Assembly (NCBI RefSeq): GCF_023516215.1
Contig: NZ_CP097349.1
Span: forward strand, 5,050,001 to 5,114,000
DNA: 64,000 nt
From: Cytobacillus pseudoceanisediminis
GTDB lineage: Bacteria > Bacillota > Bacilli > Bacillales > Cytobacillaceae
Reading direction: 5' to 3'
In this document: one piece after another, positions 1 to 9,475 of the stretch
Layout: each line of letters starts with the position of its first letter
Position numbering within the stretch: the stretch's first letter is position 1
Translations under genes and position numbers: made by a program
The notes under the pieces: model-generated
What the model saw: only the letters and a program-made list of their open reading frames with translations
What the model was told of the DNA's origin: nothing
Databases searched by the model: none

Positions 1-2
1 CT

Positions 3-896
3 GCTCGTGGAGCTGAAAAGGAAGTGCTGTTTGTCCTGGCCCATGAGTTTGCTCATTTAAAAAGAAAGCATGTTATCATAAGCCTTCTTCTGCTCCCTGC
101 TATGTGGGTTCCATTCCTGGGGAATGCGTACTTAAGAGCATGCGAGTATACATGTGATCGTTATGCTGCCTATTATATAAAGTCGTTTGAAGCATCTAGA
201 GATGCCTTAACTATGCTTGCGATTGGAAAAGAACTTTATCCTAAGGTCAATAAGCATGCATACATGGAGCAGCTCCAAACGGAAACTGGATTTTTTGTAT
301 GGCTGAATGAGAAACTTTCCACCCATCCTCACCTGCCGAAAAGAATTTATGCTTTATCAAAAGTTTTTGATGAAGAATCTGCAGTTGAGTTAAAAGAACC
401 AAAGGGCAGGATATGGCTAGGGATAGCAGGAGCGGTCTTAACGCTGACTATTCTTTCCGGCGGACTCTGGGTTGGGTATAAATCACTTAAAAAAATGGAT
501 TTGTGGACTGAAACGGTTATGGGCATTGAAGGAGCTACCGCTCTAATGAATGCAGCGAGTGAAAATGATACTGAAATGATCCACATTTTATTGGCTGATG
601 GGGCGGATATTGAGGAAATGGATGCAGATGGCACTACTGCCTTACACTGGGCTGTTTCTTATGGCCAGTATGACAGCGCTGCCCTTCTGCTGGAAAATGG
701 CGCAGAGCCTAATACGGCAGATAACTATCAAACCACTCCTTTAATGAGTGCAGTATTTAATGAGGATACTGAAATGGCCATGCTTCTCCTGGAGTATGGT
801 GCAGATCCCGCTGTGAAAGATGCGGATGGCTACACAGCCTATGATTACGCTGCAGACTTTGAAAATACAGAATTAATGGATATCCTCCAGCCATAA
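3..896 (+). CDS. M48-family metalloprotease fused to ankyrin repeats (5' end missing)
   Basis: The frame is open from the window edge, so the true start lies upstream. The visible part begins near the zinc site: HEFAHLKRKH carries the HExxH motif, and CEYTCDRYAA supplies the likely third ligand glutamate, as in M48 (HtpX/Ste24-type) peptidases. After the peptidase domain comes a hydrophobic segment (WLGIAGAVLTLTILSGGLWV) that should cross the membrane. Roughly 120 residues of ankyrin repeats follow (GATALMNAASENDTEMIHIL, GTTALHWAVSYGQYDSAALL, TTPLMSAVFNEDTEMAMLLL). The order suggests a membrane-anchored protease with an ankyrin module on the opposite end, perhaps for substrate or partner binding; that is inference. 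A strong terminator follows the stop. Confidence 0.85.
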   Translation, partial: ARGAEKEVLFVLAHEFAHLKRKHVIISLLLLPAMWVPFLGNAYLRACEYTCDRYAAYYIKSFEASRDALTMLAIGKELYPKVNKHAYMEQLQTETGFFVWLNEKLSTHPHLPKRIYALSKVFDEESAVELKEPKGRIWLGIAGAVLTLTILSGGLWVGYKSLKKMDLWTETVMGIEGATALMNAASENDTEMIHILLADGADIEEMDADGTTALHWAVSYGQYDSAALLLENGAEPNTADNYQTTPLMSAVFNEDTEMAMLLLEYGADPAVKDADGYTAYDYAADFENTELMDILQP

Positions 897-898
897 TG

Positions 899-926
899 AA
901 ACTGCCCCTTTCGGAGGGGCAGTTTT
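899..926 (+). terminator. Rho-independent terminator after the M48 gene
   Basis: AAACTGCCCC and GGGGCAGTTTT form a ten-pair stem three bases after the stop codon, followed by T residues. Confidence 0.85.
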
Positions 927-1004
927 ATTATGGTTTTAAAGAATATATGAAAAAGAGCAAACCTTTTCCAATTATATCCGTATGTATAGTCAGGAGGAGA
1001 GTAA

Positions 1005-1721
1005 ATGAACTTATTAAACGTCGATATTGCATCAGCAGGCTATGAAAATGGAAAACCGATCATACATAATATTAATTTTGATGTAATGGCGGGGGAATTG
1101 ATCGGCCTTATAGGTCCTAACGGGGCAGGAAAAAGCACAACGATTAAAACAATCCTGGGATTATTGGAACATAAAAAGGGGACAGTGAAATTTAAGCAGG
1201 GAGTTAAGTATTCCTATATACCTGAACGCCCCATCTTTTATGATGAGCTGACATTGTGGGAACACTTGGATTTTACAGCTGCCGTAGAGGGACTGTCGGA
1301 AATACAGTATAAGAAGAGGGCATCAGAGCTCTTGAGGGAGTATAATCTGTCTGAACACGCTCATAAATTTCCCGGCACATATTCAAAGGGGATGCAGCAA
1401 AAGGCGATGCTGATTCTTGCGATGATTGCCAAGCCGGATGTCTATATTATTGATGAACCGTTTATTGGACTTGATCCTAATGCTATGAAACTGTTTCTGG
1501 AATCAATTGAAAGAGAGAGGCAAAGGGGCGCAGGCATTCTTATGTCCACTCATGTACTGGATACGGCAGAGAAAGTGTGCAGCAGCTTTCTAATTGTGCA
1601 TGATGGCCAGTTGAAGGCTTCCGGCTCATTAGACGATCTCAGGCAGCAATGCGGTCTTTTGGCTGGTTCGCTTTATGATTGCTTTCATCAGATTGCAGAG
1701 GGAAATGACAATGAAAAGTAG
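1005..1721 (+). CDS. ythP: EcsA-like ABC transporter ATP-binding protein (YthP)
   Basis: 238-residue ABC ATPase. Walker A is GPNGAGKST near residues 37-45, the signature region is the divergent YSKGMQQK, and Walker B is VYIIDEP followed by FIGLDP. The H-loop histidine lies in MSTHVLDTAE. The divergent signature and the overall length match EcsA and its paralog YthP. An AGGAGGAG ribosome site precedes the ATG. The 3' end overlaps the permease gene, so the two form one operon and presumably one exporter. Locus order points to YthP rather than EcsA itself: no ecsC follows and pepV is downstream. The substrate is unknown. Confidence 0.85.
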   Translation: MNLLNVDIASAGYENGKPIIHNINFDVMAGELIGLIGPNGAGKSTTIKTILGLLEHKKGTVKFKQGVKYSYIPERPIFYDELTLWEHLDFTAAVEGLSEIQYKKRASELLREYNLSEHAHKFPGTYSKGMQQKAMLILAMIAKPDVYIIDEPFIGLDPNAMKLFLESIERERQRGAGILMSTHVLDTAEKVCSSFLIVHDGQLKASGSLDDLRQQCGLLAGSLYDCFHQIAEGNDNEK

Positions 1722-2889
1722 TTCGCTCTTTTTTGGAAGGTTAATCAATAGCTGGAAGTATCAATTTGGTATTTTCCGTTCCGTTGCAGATTGGACCATC
1801 ATGGTTTATCTCATTGTTCCCGGTGCAATCATTTTTGGAATGATATATCGCTCCTGGTGGTTGGAAACGCCTGAATGGATTGCAAACTTGCCAATGTTTC
1901 TCCTTTTCTTCCTGCTTTATATTTATTCATGGCTGGGTAACTTTCGCCCATTTATACAAGAGGCTGACAAGGTGTTTCTGGTGAAAAATAAGAGCCTCTA
2001 TTTGGGAATGAGAAAATGGGGAGTTGGCTATTCACTTTTCTTTCAGGCAGTCAGTACAGGCGCGATAATCGCTCTTCTTCTTCCCTTTCTAAAGAACAGT
2101 TATTTTTTGCAATGGAGTCAAATCATTGCCCTGCTGACTTTTTTCATTACTTTGAAATGGACGCTTATGACAGTTTCCTATTCTCTGAAAAGGATTGAAG
2201 GGAAGTTTAGAAAATATGTAATTGGCTTTCTGCTGTTTGTATTATTGAGCTGGTTCAGCCAGCTCGTTTATTCTCTGTGGAATTTCGGTGCAGACTTTCC
2301 GGTTTACATGATTTCGGCAGTGTTGCTTTCCGGCACTTTAACGAGAGTCTCCCAGATGCTGAAAGGGATATCGGCCGTAGACTTTGAAATTTTGCTTGAG
2401 CAGGAGGAAAAAACAAAGTATATCAAATGGATATTTATGATGGCTCCTGAAATAGAAAAGCCTGCTATTTCAATGAGGACAAAACCTCTATTATTCAGAA
2501 ACTCCAGAAGAATCTTTAAGAAGAGAACACCCATTACGGGACTGATAGAATTATTCATAAAGATTTTCATACGGAATCCCTCCTTTATTTTCAGTTATTT
2601 TCAAATCATTTCTGTAAGCGCAGCGGGGATTATTGCCATTCCGCCACTATGGATAAAAGTAATTGTGTCGGGTGTCTTTCTTTTCTTGATGTATACATGG
2701 CTTTCTATTACTTGGGATAAATCCATCATGTCCCATCCCTTTACAAAAAAATATAGTGAAAAAGATTCCTATTTCACCGCAAAGAATAGAACGGTTATAG
2801 CCTTATTCTTCCTCGCCATTTTGATCTTAGGACTGATTGTAAGCGCCTTGACAATCATCTTGGCAAGGTTCGGCATTCTTGGTGCATAA
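1711..2889 (+). CDS. ythQ: EcsB-like ABC transporter permease (YthQ)
   Basis: About 392 residues with several hydrophobic helices (for example TIMVYLIVPGAIIFGMIY, LPMFLLFFLLYIYSWLG and a C-terminal VIALFFLAILILGLIVSALT), as expected for the EcsB/YthQ membrane subunit. I chose the ATG at 1711 (MKSSSLFFG) because GAGG lies about 10 bases upstream; an ATG at 1705 is also possible. The gene overlaps the end of ythP by 11 bases, which implies translational coupling. It would form the membrane channel for the YthP ATPase. Confidence 0.8.
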   Translation: MKSSSLFFGRLINSWKYQFGIFRSVADWTIMVYLIVPGAIIFGMIYRSWWLETPEWIANLPMFLLFFLLYIYSWLGNFRPFIQEADKVFLVKNKSLYLGMRKWGVGYSLFFQAVSTGAIIALLLPFLKNSYFLQWSQIIALLTFFITLKWTLMTVSYSLKRIEGKFRKYVIGFLLFVLLSWFSQLVYSLWNFGADFPVYMISAVLLSGTLTRVSQMLKGISAVDFEILLEQEEKTKYIKWIFMMAPEIEKPAISMRTKPLLFRNSRRIFKKRTPITGLIELFIKIFIRNPSFIFSYFQIISVSAAGIIAIPPLWIKVIVSGVFLFLMYTWLSITWDKSIMSHPFTKKYSEKDSYFTAKNRTVIALFFLAILILGLIVSALTIILARFGILGA

Positions 2890-2993
2890 TAAAGGTATGC
2901 TTTTATTAAACAGTCCCATAAGCAAATTTAAGGCAAAATCGGTTATAATGGGGAAATCATAAATGTTCAAATCAGGATAAGGAGGTAACTTTT

Positions 2994-4411
2994 ATGAACG
3001 TATTGGATTGGCAAAAAGAGGTTAATAACAGAAAAGACGCTTTAATTGAAGATACCCAAAAACTTTTAAGAATTAAAAGCCTGCTGGATGAAGAGAATGC
3101 AGCAGAAGATGCCCCCTTGGTGAAGGTGTGAAGGAAGCACTCGATTTCATGCTTGAACTTGGAGAAAAGGATGGATTCACTGTCAAAAATGTCGGCAGCC
3201 TGGCTGGTCATCTGGAATTTGGCGAGGGTGAAGAAATTGTTGGTGTACTTTGTCATGTCGACGTAGTTCCTGAAGGAGATGGATGGACTAGCGACCCATT
3301 TGGTGCAGAAATTCGCGATGGAAGGATTTTTGCCAGAGGGGCGATCGACGACAAAGGCCCAACAATGGCTGCATATTATGCTATGAAAATTGTAAAGGAA
3401 TTGGAGCTGCCTTTAAGCAAAAGGGTCCGAATGATTATTGGAACAGATGAAGAAAGTGATTGGCGCTGTGTAGAGCATTATTTTAAACACGAAGAAATGC
3501 CGGCAATGGGATTTGCCCCTGATGCCGATTTCCCAATCATCTATGCAGAAAAGGGCATCTCTGATTTTGATCTTGTCCAAATCGGCCATACCGAAGAAAC
3601 AGACAGGGAAGTACTGGCAGAGGTCGTGCATTTCCAGTCAGGAAGAAGATATAACATGGTTCCTGATTTTGCAAAAGCTAGTCTTGTAGTCCATCTTGAA
3701 CACACTGAAGTGGTGCAAAGGTATATTGATTTCCTCAAAAAGACTGAGCTTGAAGGAAAGTATTACATAGATAACGGCGAACTCATTCTGGAGCTTCAGG
3801 GGGTATCGGCTCATGGGATGGAGCCTGATAATGGGAAAAATGCAGGTATTCTGATGGCGTCATTCCTGGCATCCCTTCAGCTGGATGAGAAGGCATGCCA
3901 TTATTTTCAGTTTGTATCACGATACTTATGTGATGATTCCAGAGGAAGAAAGCTTGGCATCGCCTGTGCGGATGAGATTACCGGTGATTTAACCGTTAAT
4001 GTAGGAAAACTATCATATACAAAAGAAAATGGCGGCCGTTTAGGCTTTAATGTACGTTATCCCGTCACTAACAATATGGATGATACGAAAAATAGGCTTC
4101 AGTCATTGATCGAAGACGAACATTTCAGATTAGAGAATTTCACTGATTCCAAGCCGCATCATGTGGAAGAAGATGACTTTCTTATCCAAACCCTGAAAAA
4201 AGTGTATGAACAGCAGACTGGCGAAAAGGCAGAGCTTTTAGCAATTGGCGGGGGCACATATGCACGTTCCTTGAAGTCTGGTGTAGCGTTTGGCCCGCTT
4301 TTCCCAGGCAGGGAAGACGTGGCACATCAAAAAGATGAATATGTGTTTATTGAGGATTTAATTAAAGCTGCAGCTATTTATGCACAGGCGATTTATGAAC
4401 TTGCGAAATAG
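2994..4411 (+). CDS. pepV: Dipeptidase PepV, M20 family (interrupted by one frameshift)
   Basis: Zinc-dependent M20A dipeptidase of the PepV/YtjP type, a cytoplasmic enzyme that hydrolyses dipeptides. Translation starts at ATG 2994 after a strong AAGGAGGT site and reads MNVLDWQKEVNNRKDALI, the typical PepV N-terminus. After DAPL near 3120 the frame is lost. Adding one G to the GG at 3119-3120 gives DAPLGEGVKEALDFM and restores a 472-residue protein. Metal-site motifs include HVDVVPEGDGW, GAIDDKGPT and GTDEES. It sits just upstream of dat, an arrangement seen in other Bacilli. The break is most likely a sequencing indel; if real, the gene is dead. Confidence 0.88.
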
Positions 4412-4499
4412 CTCTAAAACCTGATATGATGGCTGAAAGATTTTACATTAACAGCTAATAGATTAGACAAACAAACCATTTACAGGGAGTGTCAGAGAA

Positions 4500-5369
4500 A
4501 TGGAATATGTCATTTTGAACGGTGATTTGATCGAACGCTCTGAAGCGAAAGTAGATATTGAGGACCGCGGCTATCAATTTGGTGATGGCGTCTATGAAGT
4601 AATCCGCGTCTATAACGGAAAAATGTTTACGGCAGATGAGCACCTTGAAAGGCTGCTTGAGAGCGGAAGGAAAATAGAGCTCGATATCCCTTATTCTATA
4701 GGGCAGCTTAAACAGATGCTTGCAGAGATGATCGAAAGGAATAATCTTGAACTTGGAATAGTATATATGCAATTTTCCAGGGGGACTTCTCCAAGAAATC
4801 ATGCTTATCCTGGTGCAGACGTTGCACCGGTGCTTACAGCCTATACCCGTGAAACCTCAAGACCTGTTGAGAGCATGAGAAATGGTGTTAAGGCTAGTTT
4901 GATTGAAGATATACGCTGGCTGCGCTGTGACATAAAGAGTCTGAACTTGCTTGGCAATATCATGGCAAAGCAAAAAGCAGCACAATCGGGCTGCTTTGAA
5001 GCAATTCAGCATCGCGGGGATACGGTAACTGAGGGAAGTTCTTCCAATATAGCGATTGTAAAAGATGGGACACTATATACGCACCCTGCAACAAATCTGA
5101 TCCTAAATGGCATTACCCGCCGTAAAATCAACGAGATCTGCAGGGGAAATGGAGTAGCACTTGAAGAATCTGCTTTTACAAAGGATGATCTGCTGGACGC
5201 GGATGAAGTCTTTATGTCCAGTACATCAGCTGAAATTACTCCGATTATAGAGATTGAAGGAAAGCCGGTTGGTAATGGAAGTCCTGGTCCCATCACAAAT
5301 AAATTACAGAACCTTTTTGAAGAGGCAATTGAAAAAGAGTGCGGCAGTTTGACGGTTAAAATTAGATAG
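4500..5369 (+). CDS. dat: D-amino acid (D-alanine) aminotransferase Dat
   Basis: Fold-type IV PLP transaminase of 289 residues that interconverts D-alanine and D-glutamate, supplying D-Glu for peptidoglycan. The PLP lysine is K146 in RCDIKSLNLLGN, and the cofactor glutamate is in GDTVTEGSSSNIAIV. The N-terminal VDIEDRGYQFGDGVYEV is characteristic of the family. GGGAG in acagggagtgtcagagaaATG supports the start. The gene lies 88 bases downstream of pepV and is followed by a bidirectional terminator shared with ytkP. No anomaly seen. Confidence 0.93.
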   Translation: MEYVILNGDLIERSEAKVDIEDRGYQFGDGVYEVIRVYNGKMFTADEHLERLLESGRKIELDIPYSIGQLKQMLAEMIERNNLELGIVYMQFSRGTSPRNHAYPGADVAPVLTAYTRETSRPVESMRNGVKASLIEDIRWLRCDIKSLNLLGNIMAKQKAAQSGCFEAIQHRGDTVTEGSSSNIAIVKDGTLYTHPATNLILNGITRRKINEICRGNGVALEESAFTKDDLLDADEVFMSSTSAEITPIIEIEGKPVGNGSPGPITNKLQNLFEEAIEKECGSLTVKIR

Positions 5370-5380
5370 TTCTAAAACGA

Positions 5381-5409
5381 AAGACCCCAGGAGTAATCCC
5401 TGGGGTCTT
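5381..5409. terminator. Bidirectional terminator between dat and ytkP
   Basis: AAGACCCCAGG and CCTGGGGTCTT form an eleven-pair stem with a short loop and T residues on both strands. It serves both convergent genes. Confidence 0.88.
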
Positions 5410-5423
5410 GTCTTTTAACTTAC

Positions 5424-6356
5424 TTATTCAAACTGAAAAAGATCGCTTGAAAGGTATCTTTCTCCAGTATCGCAAACGATGAATACGACAACATCGTCCG
5501 GCTTTAGCCTTTTTGCAACCTGGATGGCAGCATAGCAGGCTGCTCCTGAGGATGGACCGACTAATATCCCTTCTTCTCTTGCCATTCTGCGCGTTGTATC
5601 ATATGCTTCTTCATCTTTGATTTGATGGATTTCATCATAAACATCCGTATTGAGAATTTCCGGAACAAATCCGGGACTTGTGCCGACAAGCTTGTGTCTG
5701 CCAGGCTTTCCGCCTGATAGGACAGGTGAGCCCTTGGGTTCCACAACATGTACTTCCAATCCAGTATAATGCTCTTTCAAAACTTCTCCTGTGCCGGTAA
5801 TCGTGCCGCCAGTGCCTGCCGTGGCAACAAAGGCAGAGAGTGGTTTGCCGATTTCCTTCATGCCCTCAATAATTTCGACTGCTGTTGAATAGCGGTGTGC
5901 ATCAGGGTTAGCGCTATTTTCAAATTGCATCGGCACAAAGCTGTTTGGAATTTCCTCAGCCAGCTCATTTGCTTTTTGTATAGCACCGGGCATTTTGTCA
6001 TCTCCAGGAGTCAGGACAACTTCTGCTCCATATGCTTTCAAAAGGTTGATGCGCTCTGCCGTCATGGTATCAGGCATAACCAGAATGGCCTTATAGCCAC
6101 GTGCTGCTGCATTCATTGCAAGCCCGATGCCGGTGTTTCCGCTGGTTGGTTCAATAATAGTTGAACCTGGTTTCAATTGGCCTGCTTTCTCAGCTTCGAC
6201 AATCATATTATAAGCCGCGCGGTCTTTTACACTGCGGCTTGGATTGTAGAATTCAAGCTTTGCATAGATGCTTGCTCCATTTTCAGGGGCGAGCTTATTT
6301 AATTTAACAAGTGGAGTATCTCCAATTAAGTCCGCGAGATTGTTAACAACTTTCAT
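5424..6356 (-). CDS. ytkP: Cysteine synthase-like PLP enzyme YtkP
   Basis: 310-residue fold-type II PLP enzyme of the CysK/CysM family (O-acetylserine sulfhydrylase). The Schiff-base lysine is K44 in SVKDRAAYN, the substrate loop is PTSGNTGIGLA near residues 70-80, and the phosphate-binding loop is GTGGTITGTG. Its place between dat/pepV and thpR matches ytkP, a paralog of the main cysK, so the physiological substrate could differ from classic OAS sulfhydrylation. The start follows a GAAAGGGAG site. An inverted repeat 30-60 bases upstream may be an operator. Confidence 0.88.
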   Translation of the reverse strand: MKVVNNLADLIGDTPLVKLNKLAPENGASIYAKLEFYNPSRSVKDRAAYNMIVEAEKAGQLKPGSTIIEPTSGNTGIGLAMNAAARGYKAILVMPDTMTAERINLLKAYGAEVVLTPGDDKMPGAIQKANELAEEIPNSFVPMQFENSANPDAHRYSTAVEIIEGMKEIGKPLSAFVATAGTGGTITGTGEVLKEHYTGLEVHVVEPKGSPVLSGGKPGRHKLVGTSPGFVPEILNTDVYDEIHQIKDEEAYDTTRRMAREEGILVGPSSGAACYAAIQVAKRLKPDDVVVFIVCDTGERYLSSDLFQFE

Positions 6357-6383
6357 CTGACTCTCCCTTTCAAATAAGACTGT

Positions 6384-6413
6384 AATAACAAGGAAGTTTA
6401 ATACTTTGTTATT
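6384..6413. promoter_or_regulatory. Inverted repeat upstream of ytkP, possible operator
   Basis: AATAACAA (6384-6391) and TTGTTATT (6406-6413) form a perfect 8-bp inverted repeat with a 14-bp spacer, within 60 bases of the ytkP start. Spacing and position suit a dimeric repressor site, but no known consensus is recognised. Confidence 0.35.
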
Positions 6414-6610
6414 TTATGTCGATTTGTTTAATTTCATCCTAACAAAGGAAATCTATAACTATTCATATCATGTCCATCATACTAAAACAGACTATTCCAA
6501 TCAAATCAAAAGGAATTGGAAGAATACTTAAAATGAGAGGTCAAACAGAAAGTATCTGCCAATTTTAACTGATGTTTGTTAAAATAAGTGAAAATATGGA
6601 GGAATCTCAA

Positions 6611-7188
6611 GTGTACAAACAATTGAATGCTCATTTTTCTTTGCGATGAAATTACCGGTTGAAACAAAGAAAAAGTTGAAAGAATACTGTGGGAATTTAA
6701 GTCCAAAATTGCCTTTTAGCCGCTGGGTCCATCAAGAGGATTATCATATTACCCTAGCATTTCTAGGGTCTGCACCCCAGGAAAAACTGCAGAAAGCAGC
6801 CAAGCTTGCCGCTGACTCAATCAGACACGAAAAAAGATTTCCTCTGCATATCTGCAAACTTGGCGTATTTGGAAAACAAGACGCACCAAGAATTTTCTGG
6901 TGTGGAACACAGCAGGACAAACATCTCCAAGATTTAAGATCGAAAGTATATTCAGCATGCCAGGAAGCGGGCTTTGAATTGGAGACAAGGCCATTTAAAC
7001 CTCATATCACTATGGCAAGAAAATGGGCCGGCACTTTTCCGTTTCAGGAAAACATGCTGGACGCTTACAGTCCATTCAAGGAGGAGCCCCTTGAATTTGA
7101 GGCTTCAGAAGTCGTTCTATATCAGACCCATCTGGACAAAACACCGAAATATGAAAGCATTGCCATCTTTCCGCTCGTGGGGGAATAA
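6611..7188 (+). CDS. thpR: RNA 2',3'-cyclic phosphodiesterase / 2'-5' RNA ligase ThpR (YtlP; frameshifted near the start)
   Basis: Two-histidine phosphoesterase with both HxT motifs: DYHITLAFLG and FKPHITMARK. The visible long reading frame begins only at 6646, but a GGAGG site at 6598 precedes GTG 6611, which reads MYKQLNAHF. Adding one T to the T5 run near 6636 joins this to FFAMKLPVETK, giving the conserved 'HFFFAMKLP' opening of the family and a 192-residue protein. It is convergent with ytkP's promoter side and upstream of ytlQ, as in B. subtilis. The family acts on RNA ends; the cellular role is unclear. Confidence 0.82.
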
Positions 7189-7260
7189 AATAAATACATA
7201 CTATTAATGAAAAACAGCTTAGGTGAAATTGCTGCTTTTGAGAGAATATAAATATTTATC

Positions 7261-7393
7261 ACTGAGTTGATAGGAGCGGAAGGTGGGAGACTCCAACGGG
7301 AGTAGCGCACCAGGGAGACCCCGCAGACGCATCGCGTTGAGGAGGATCCCGACAGTCCCGTGGAAGGCGAGTGCCTGCAGCGGAAATCAACGG
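7261..7393. repeat. Dispersed intergenic repeat, GTTGAT...AATCAAC family, copy 1
   Basis: A GC-rich block of about 133 bp with complementary ends (GAGTTGAT ... AAATCAAC) between thpR and ytlQ. Its outer ends match the block at 60539-60690. Similar elements with GAGTTGATTGGAGCGGA ends are, from memory, common between genes in several Bacillus genomes. Confidence 0.65.
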
Positions 7394-7460
7394 GCAAAAT
7401 AAAAAAACTTAAATGAATAATTAGAGATAGAAAGTTATATACGAAAGCAGGGCTAGGAGA

Positions 7461-8438
7461 ATGGGACAGTTAATTAAATTGCAGGATTATGTTTCACGTT
7501 ACCAGCAAGACATTTTTGTATATCCTTCCCGATTTGTCAGACTAAAAAAACAGCAGTGGGATAAATGGCATAAAGCATGGGAATCAAATGATTCATTCAA
7601 TCCTCAATCCGGGCAGCAATATACAGCCGGCACAGCGGAGTGGCTTGAGGAAGAAAAAGAACCGCTCATGGAAAAACTAAAGGGGTTGTTAAAGCGGGGA
7701 AAAAATGAAGAATTAGAGGAATACGGGGCTTCCGGGGATGAATTGAAAAAGGAGGAAGAGGTGCTTGAATTTGAAGCCTCCTTTGCTGTGCGTCCAGAAA
7801 CAATTGAGAATTTAAAACACCAGTTTCTAGACCAGCTTTTCCGATTCCAGATGAAATGGGCAACCTCCACATTAACGGAAAAATCATTTCCCGATAAGCA
7901 TTACTATTATGATGAAAAGCTAAAGTATTTTCTGCAAAGATATCCGGATACGTATCTTGTCATGTTCAATCCGATCTTTCTGCTGAAAAAGGCTCCGGTG
8001 GAAACAGAAACTATTGTTATAAGCCCGACAGAGGTATGGTGCATCAGCTTTTTGGAGGAAGAAGATTCAGCAGTATTCTCAGGTTCGAAGGATAGATTCT
8101 GGACAAAAAAGGGAAAAGGGGAGGAAAAGAAGGTCCTGAATCCGCTGCTTGCATTAAATAGGACTGAAAAAATTGTCCGAAAAATATTTGAAATTCATTC
8201 TATTGAATTGCCGATTAAAAAGGCTTTACTTACCCGAAATGGATATATTGATTATCCGGCAGCTCCTATTGATGTTCAGCTAATCGATAAAAGGACCTAT
8301 GATCAATGGTTTCAGACAATGAGAAGCCAGCGTTCGCCTCTCAAGCATGTTCAATTAAAAGGAGCGCAGGTACTGCTTCAATATTGCCAGACTGCATCAG
8401 TCAAAAGGCTGGAGTGGGAGAATCGCGATGAATCATGA
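7461..8438 (+). CDS. ytlQ: Uncharacterised YtlQ family protein, NERD-like
   Basis: 325 residues, no signal peptide or membrane segment. By order (thpR, this gene, ytlR, amyX) it is YtlQ. The N-terminal half is charged and probably helical (around GLLKRGKNEELEEYGASGDE). The C-terminal half carries ETIVISPTEVWCISFLEEED and later KALLTRNGYIDYPAAPIDVQ, reminiscent of a NERD-type nuclease-related fold; this resemblance is tentative. An AGGAG site precedes the ATG. Its last 11 bases overlap the true start of ytlR, so the two are likely translated together. Function unknown. Confidence 0.72.
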   Translation: MGQLIKLQDYVSRYQQDIFVYPSRFVRLKKQQWDKWHKAWESNDSFNPQSGQQYTAGTAEWLEEEKEPLMEKLKGLLKRGKNEELEEYGASGDELKKEEEVLEFEASFAVRPETIENLKHQFLDQLFRFQMKWATSTLTEKSFPDKHYYYDEKLKYFLQRYPDTYLVMFNPIFLLKKAPVETETIVISPTEVWCISFLEEEDSAVFSGSKDRFWTKKGKGEEKKVLNPLLALNRTEKIVRKIFEIHSIELPIKKALLTRNGYIDYPAAPIDVQLIDKRTYDQWFQTMRSQRSPLKHVQLKGAQVLLQYCQTASVKRLEWENRDES

Positions 8439-9416
8439 AGATTTCCTCGAGGATAAAGCTCATAGCAGGGAAGAGCTTAAGTTCATTATTAACCCGCAGG
8501 CGAAAAATGGCTCCTGCCTGAAAGTCTGGAAAAAGTTGAGCAGATGCTGAAAGAGGAAAATATCCCTTTCTCTGCAGCCAGGACAGAATATCAGGGCCAT
8601 GCCAGGGAATTGGCAAAGATCTATGCAGAACAGGCGGGCGGGCAAAGATTATATCTTGTTGCTGTGGGCGGAGACGGGACGGTTCATGAGGTTATGAATG
8701 GTGCTGTGAGTCATCGGAATGTGACAGTCGGATTTATTCCGGGAGGATCTGGGAATGATTTCTCGCGGGGCTTTAGAATTCCTAAAGACCCGGCAGAATC
8801 TTTAAAAGCAATTCTTAAGGGGATCAGTCATTCTTCTGTAAAAGCTGATATCGGAATGATTAGACACATAGATGGGAAAAAAACATATTTTATTAATAAT
8901 ATGGGTGCTGGTTTTGATGCACTGATTTCCCGGAAAGTAAACAGTTCAAAGATGAAAGGAATCTTGAATCAGTTATCTCTGGGGAAATTTGTATACGCTC
9001 TCTTTCTTGTAAAAGAGCTGTTTACTTATAAATGCTCTGATCTTGAAATCGTCATTGATGGAAAAAAATTCGATTTCGATTCAGCCTGGTTTATTACTAT
9101 TTCCAATCAGCCATTCTATGGAGGCGGTATGATGATTTCTCCGGATGCAAATCCTTTTGATGGAATTCTAAATGTTACGGTCGTCCACAATATATCAAGA
9201 ATAAAAATTTTGTTTGTATTTGCCTCTGTCTTCAAGGGGCGTCATATAGCATTTAAAGAAGTCACAGTTCTTCAGGGCCAGAATATCAGCATTAGATCTT
9301 CACACCCCATTCCTGCTCACGCAGATGGAGAGGCTTTAGGCAGCTCCCCGATTTCGGCCTCTGTTTGCCCCGAAGCCATTCCTGTAATTATTGGCAATGG
9401 AAAAGATGGGTGTTGA
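8428..9416 (+). CDS. ytlR: Diacylglycerol/lipid kinase family protein YtlR (frameshifted)
   Basis: Member of the diacylglycerol kinase catalytic family, with VGGDGTVHEVMNG (nucleotide site) and GGSGNDFSRG. It starts at ATG 8428 behind a GGGAG site, overlapping ytlQ, and reads MNHEDFLEDKAHSREELK then FIINPQAKNGSC. After KVWKK the frame breaks in the A5 run at 8530-8534; one added A gives VWKKVEQMLKEENIPF and a 329-residue protein. It probably phosphorylates a membrane lipid at the cytoplasmic face; which lipid is unknown. Confidence 0.83.
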
Positions 9417-9475
9417 TTTTAGGAGAGAGCTGCTCTTAAATTACCGTCCGACTAAGTAAAGGAGATGAATTCGGA

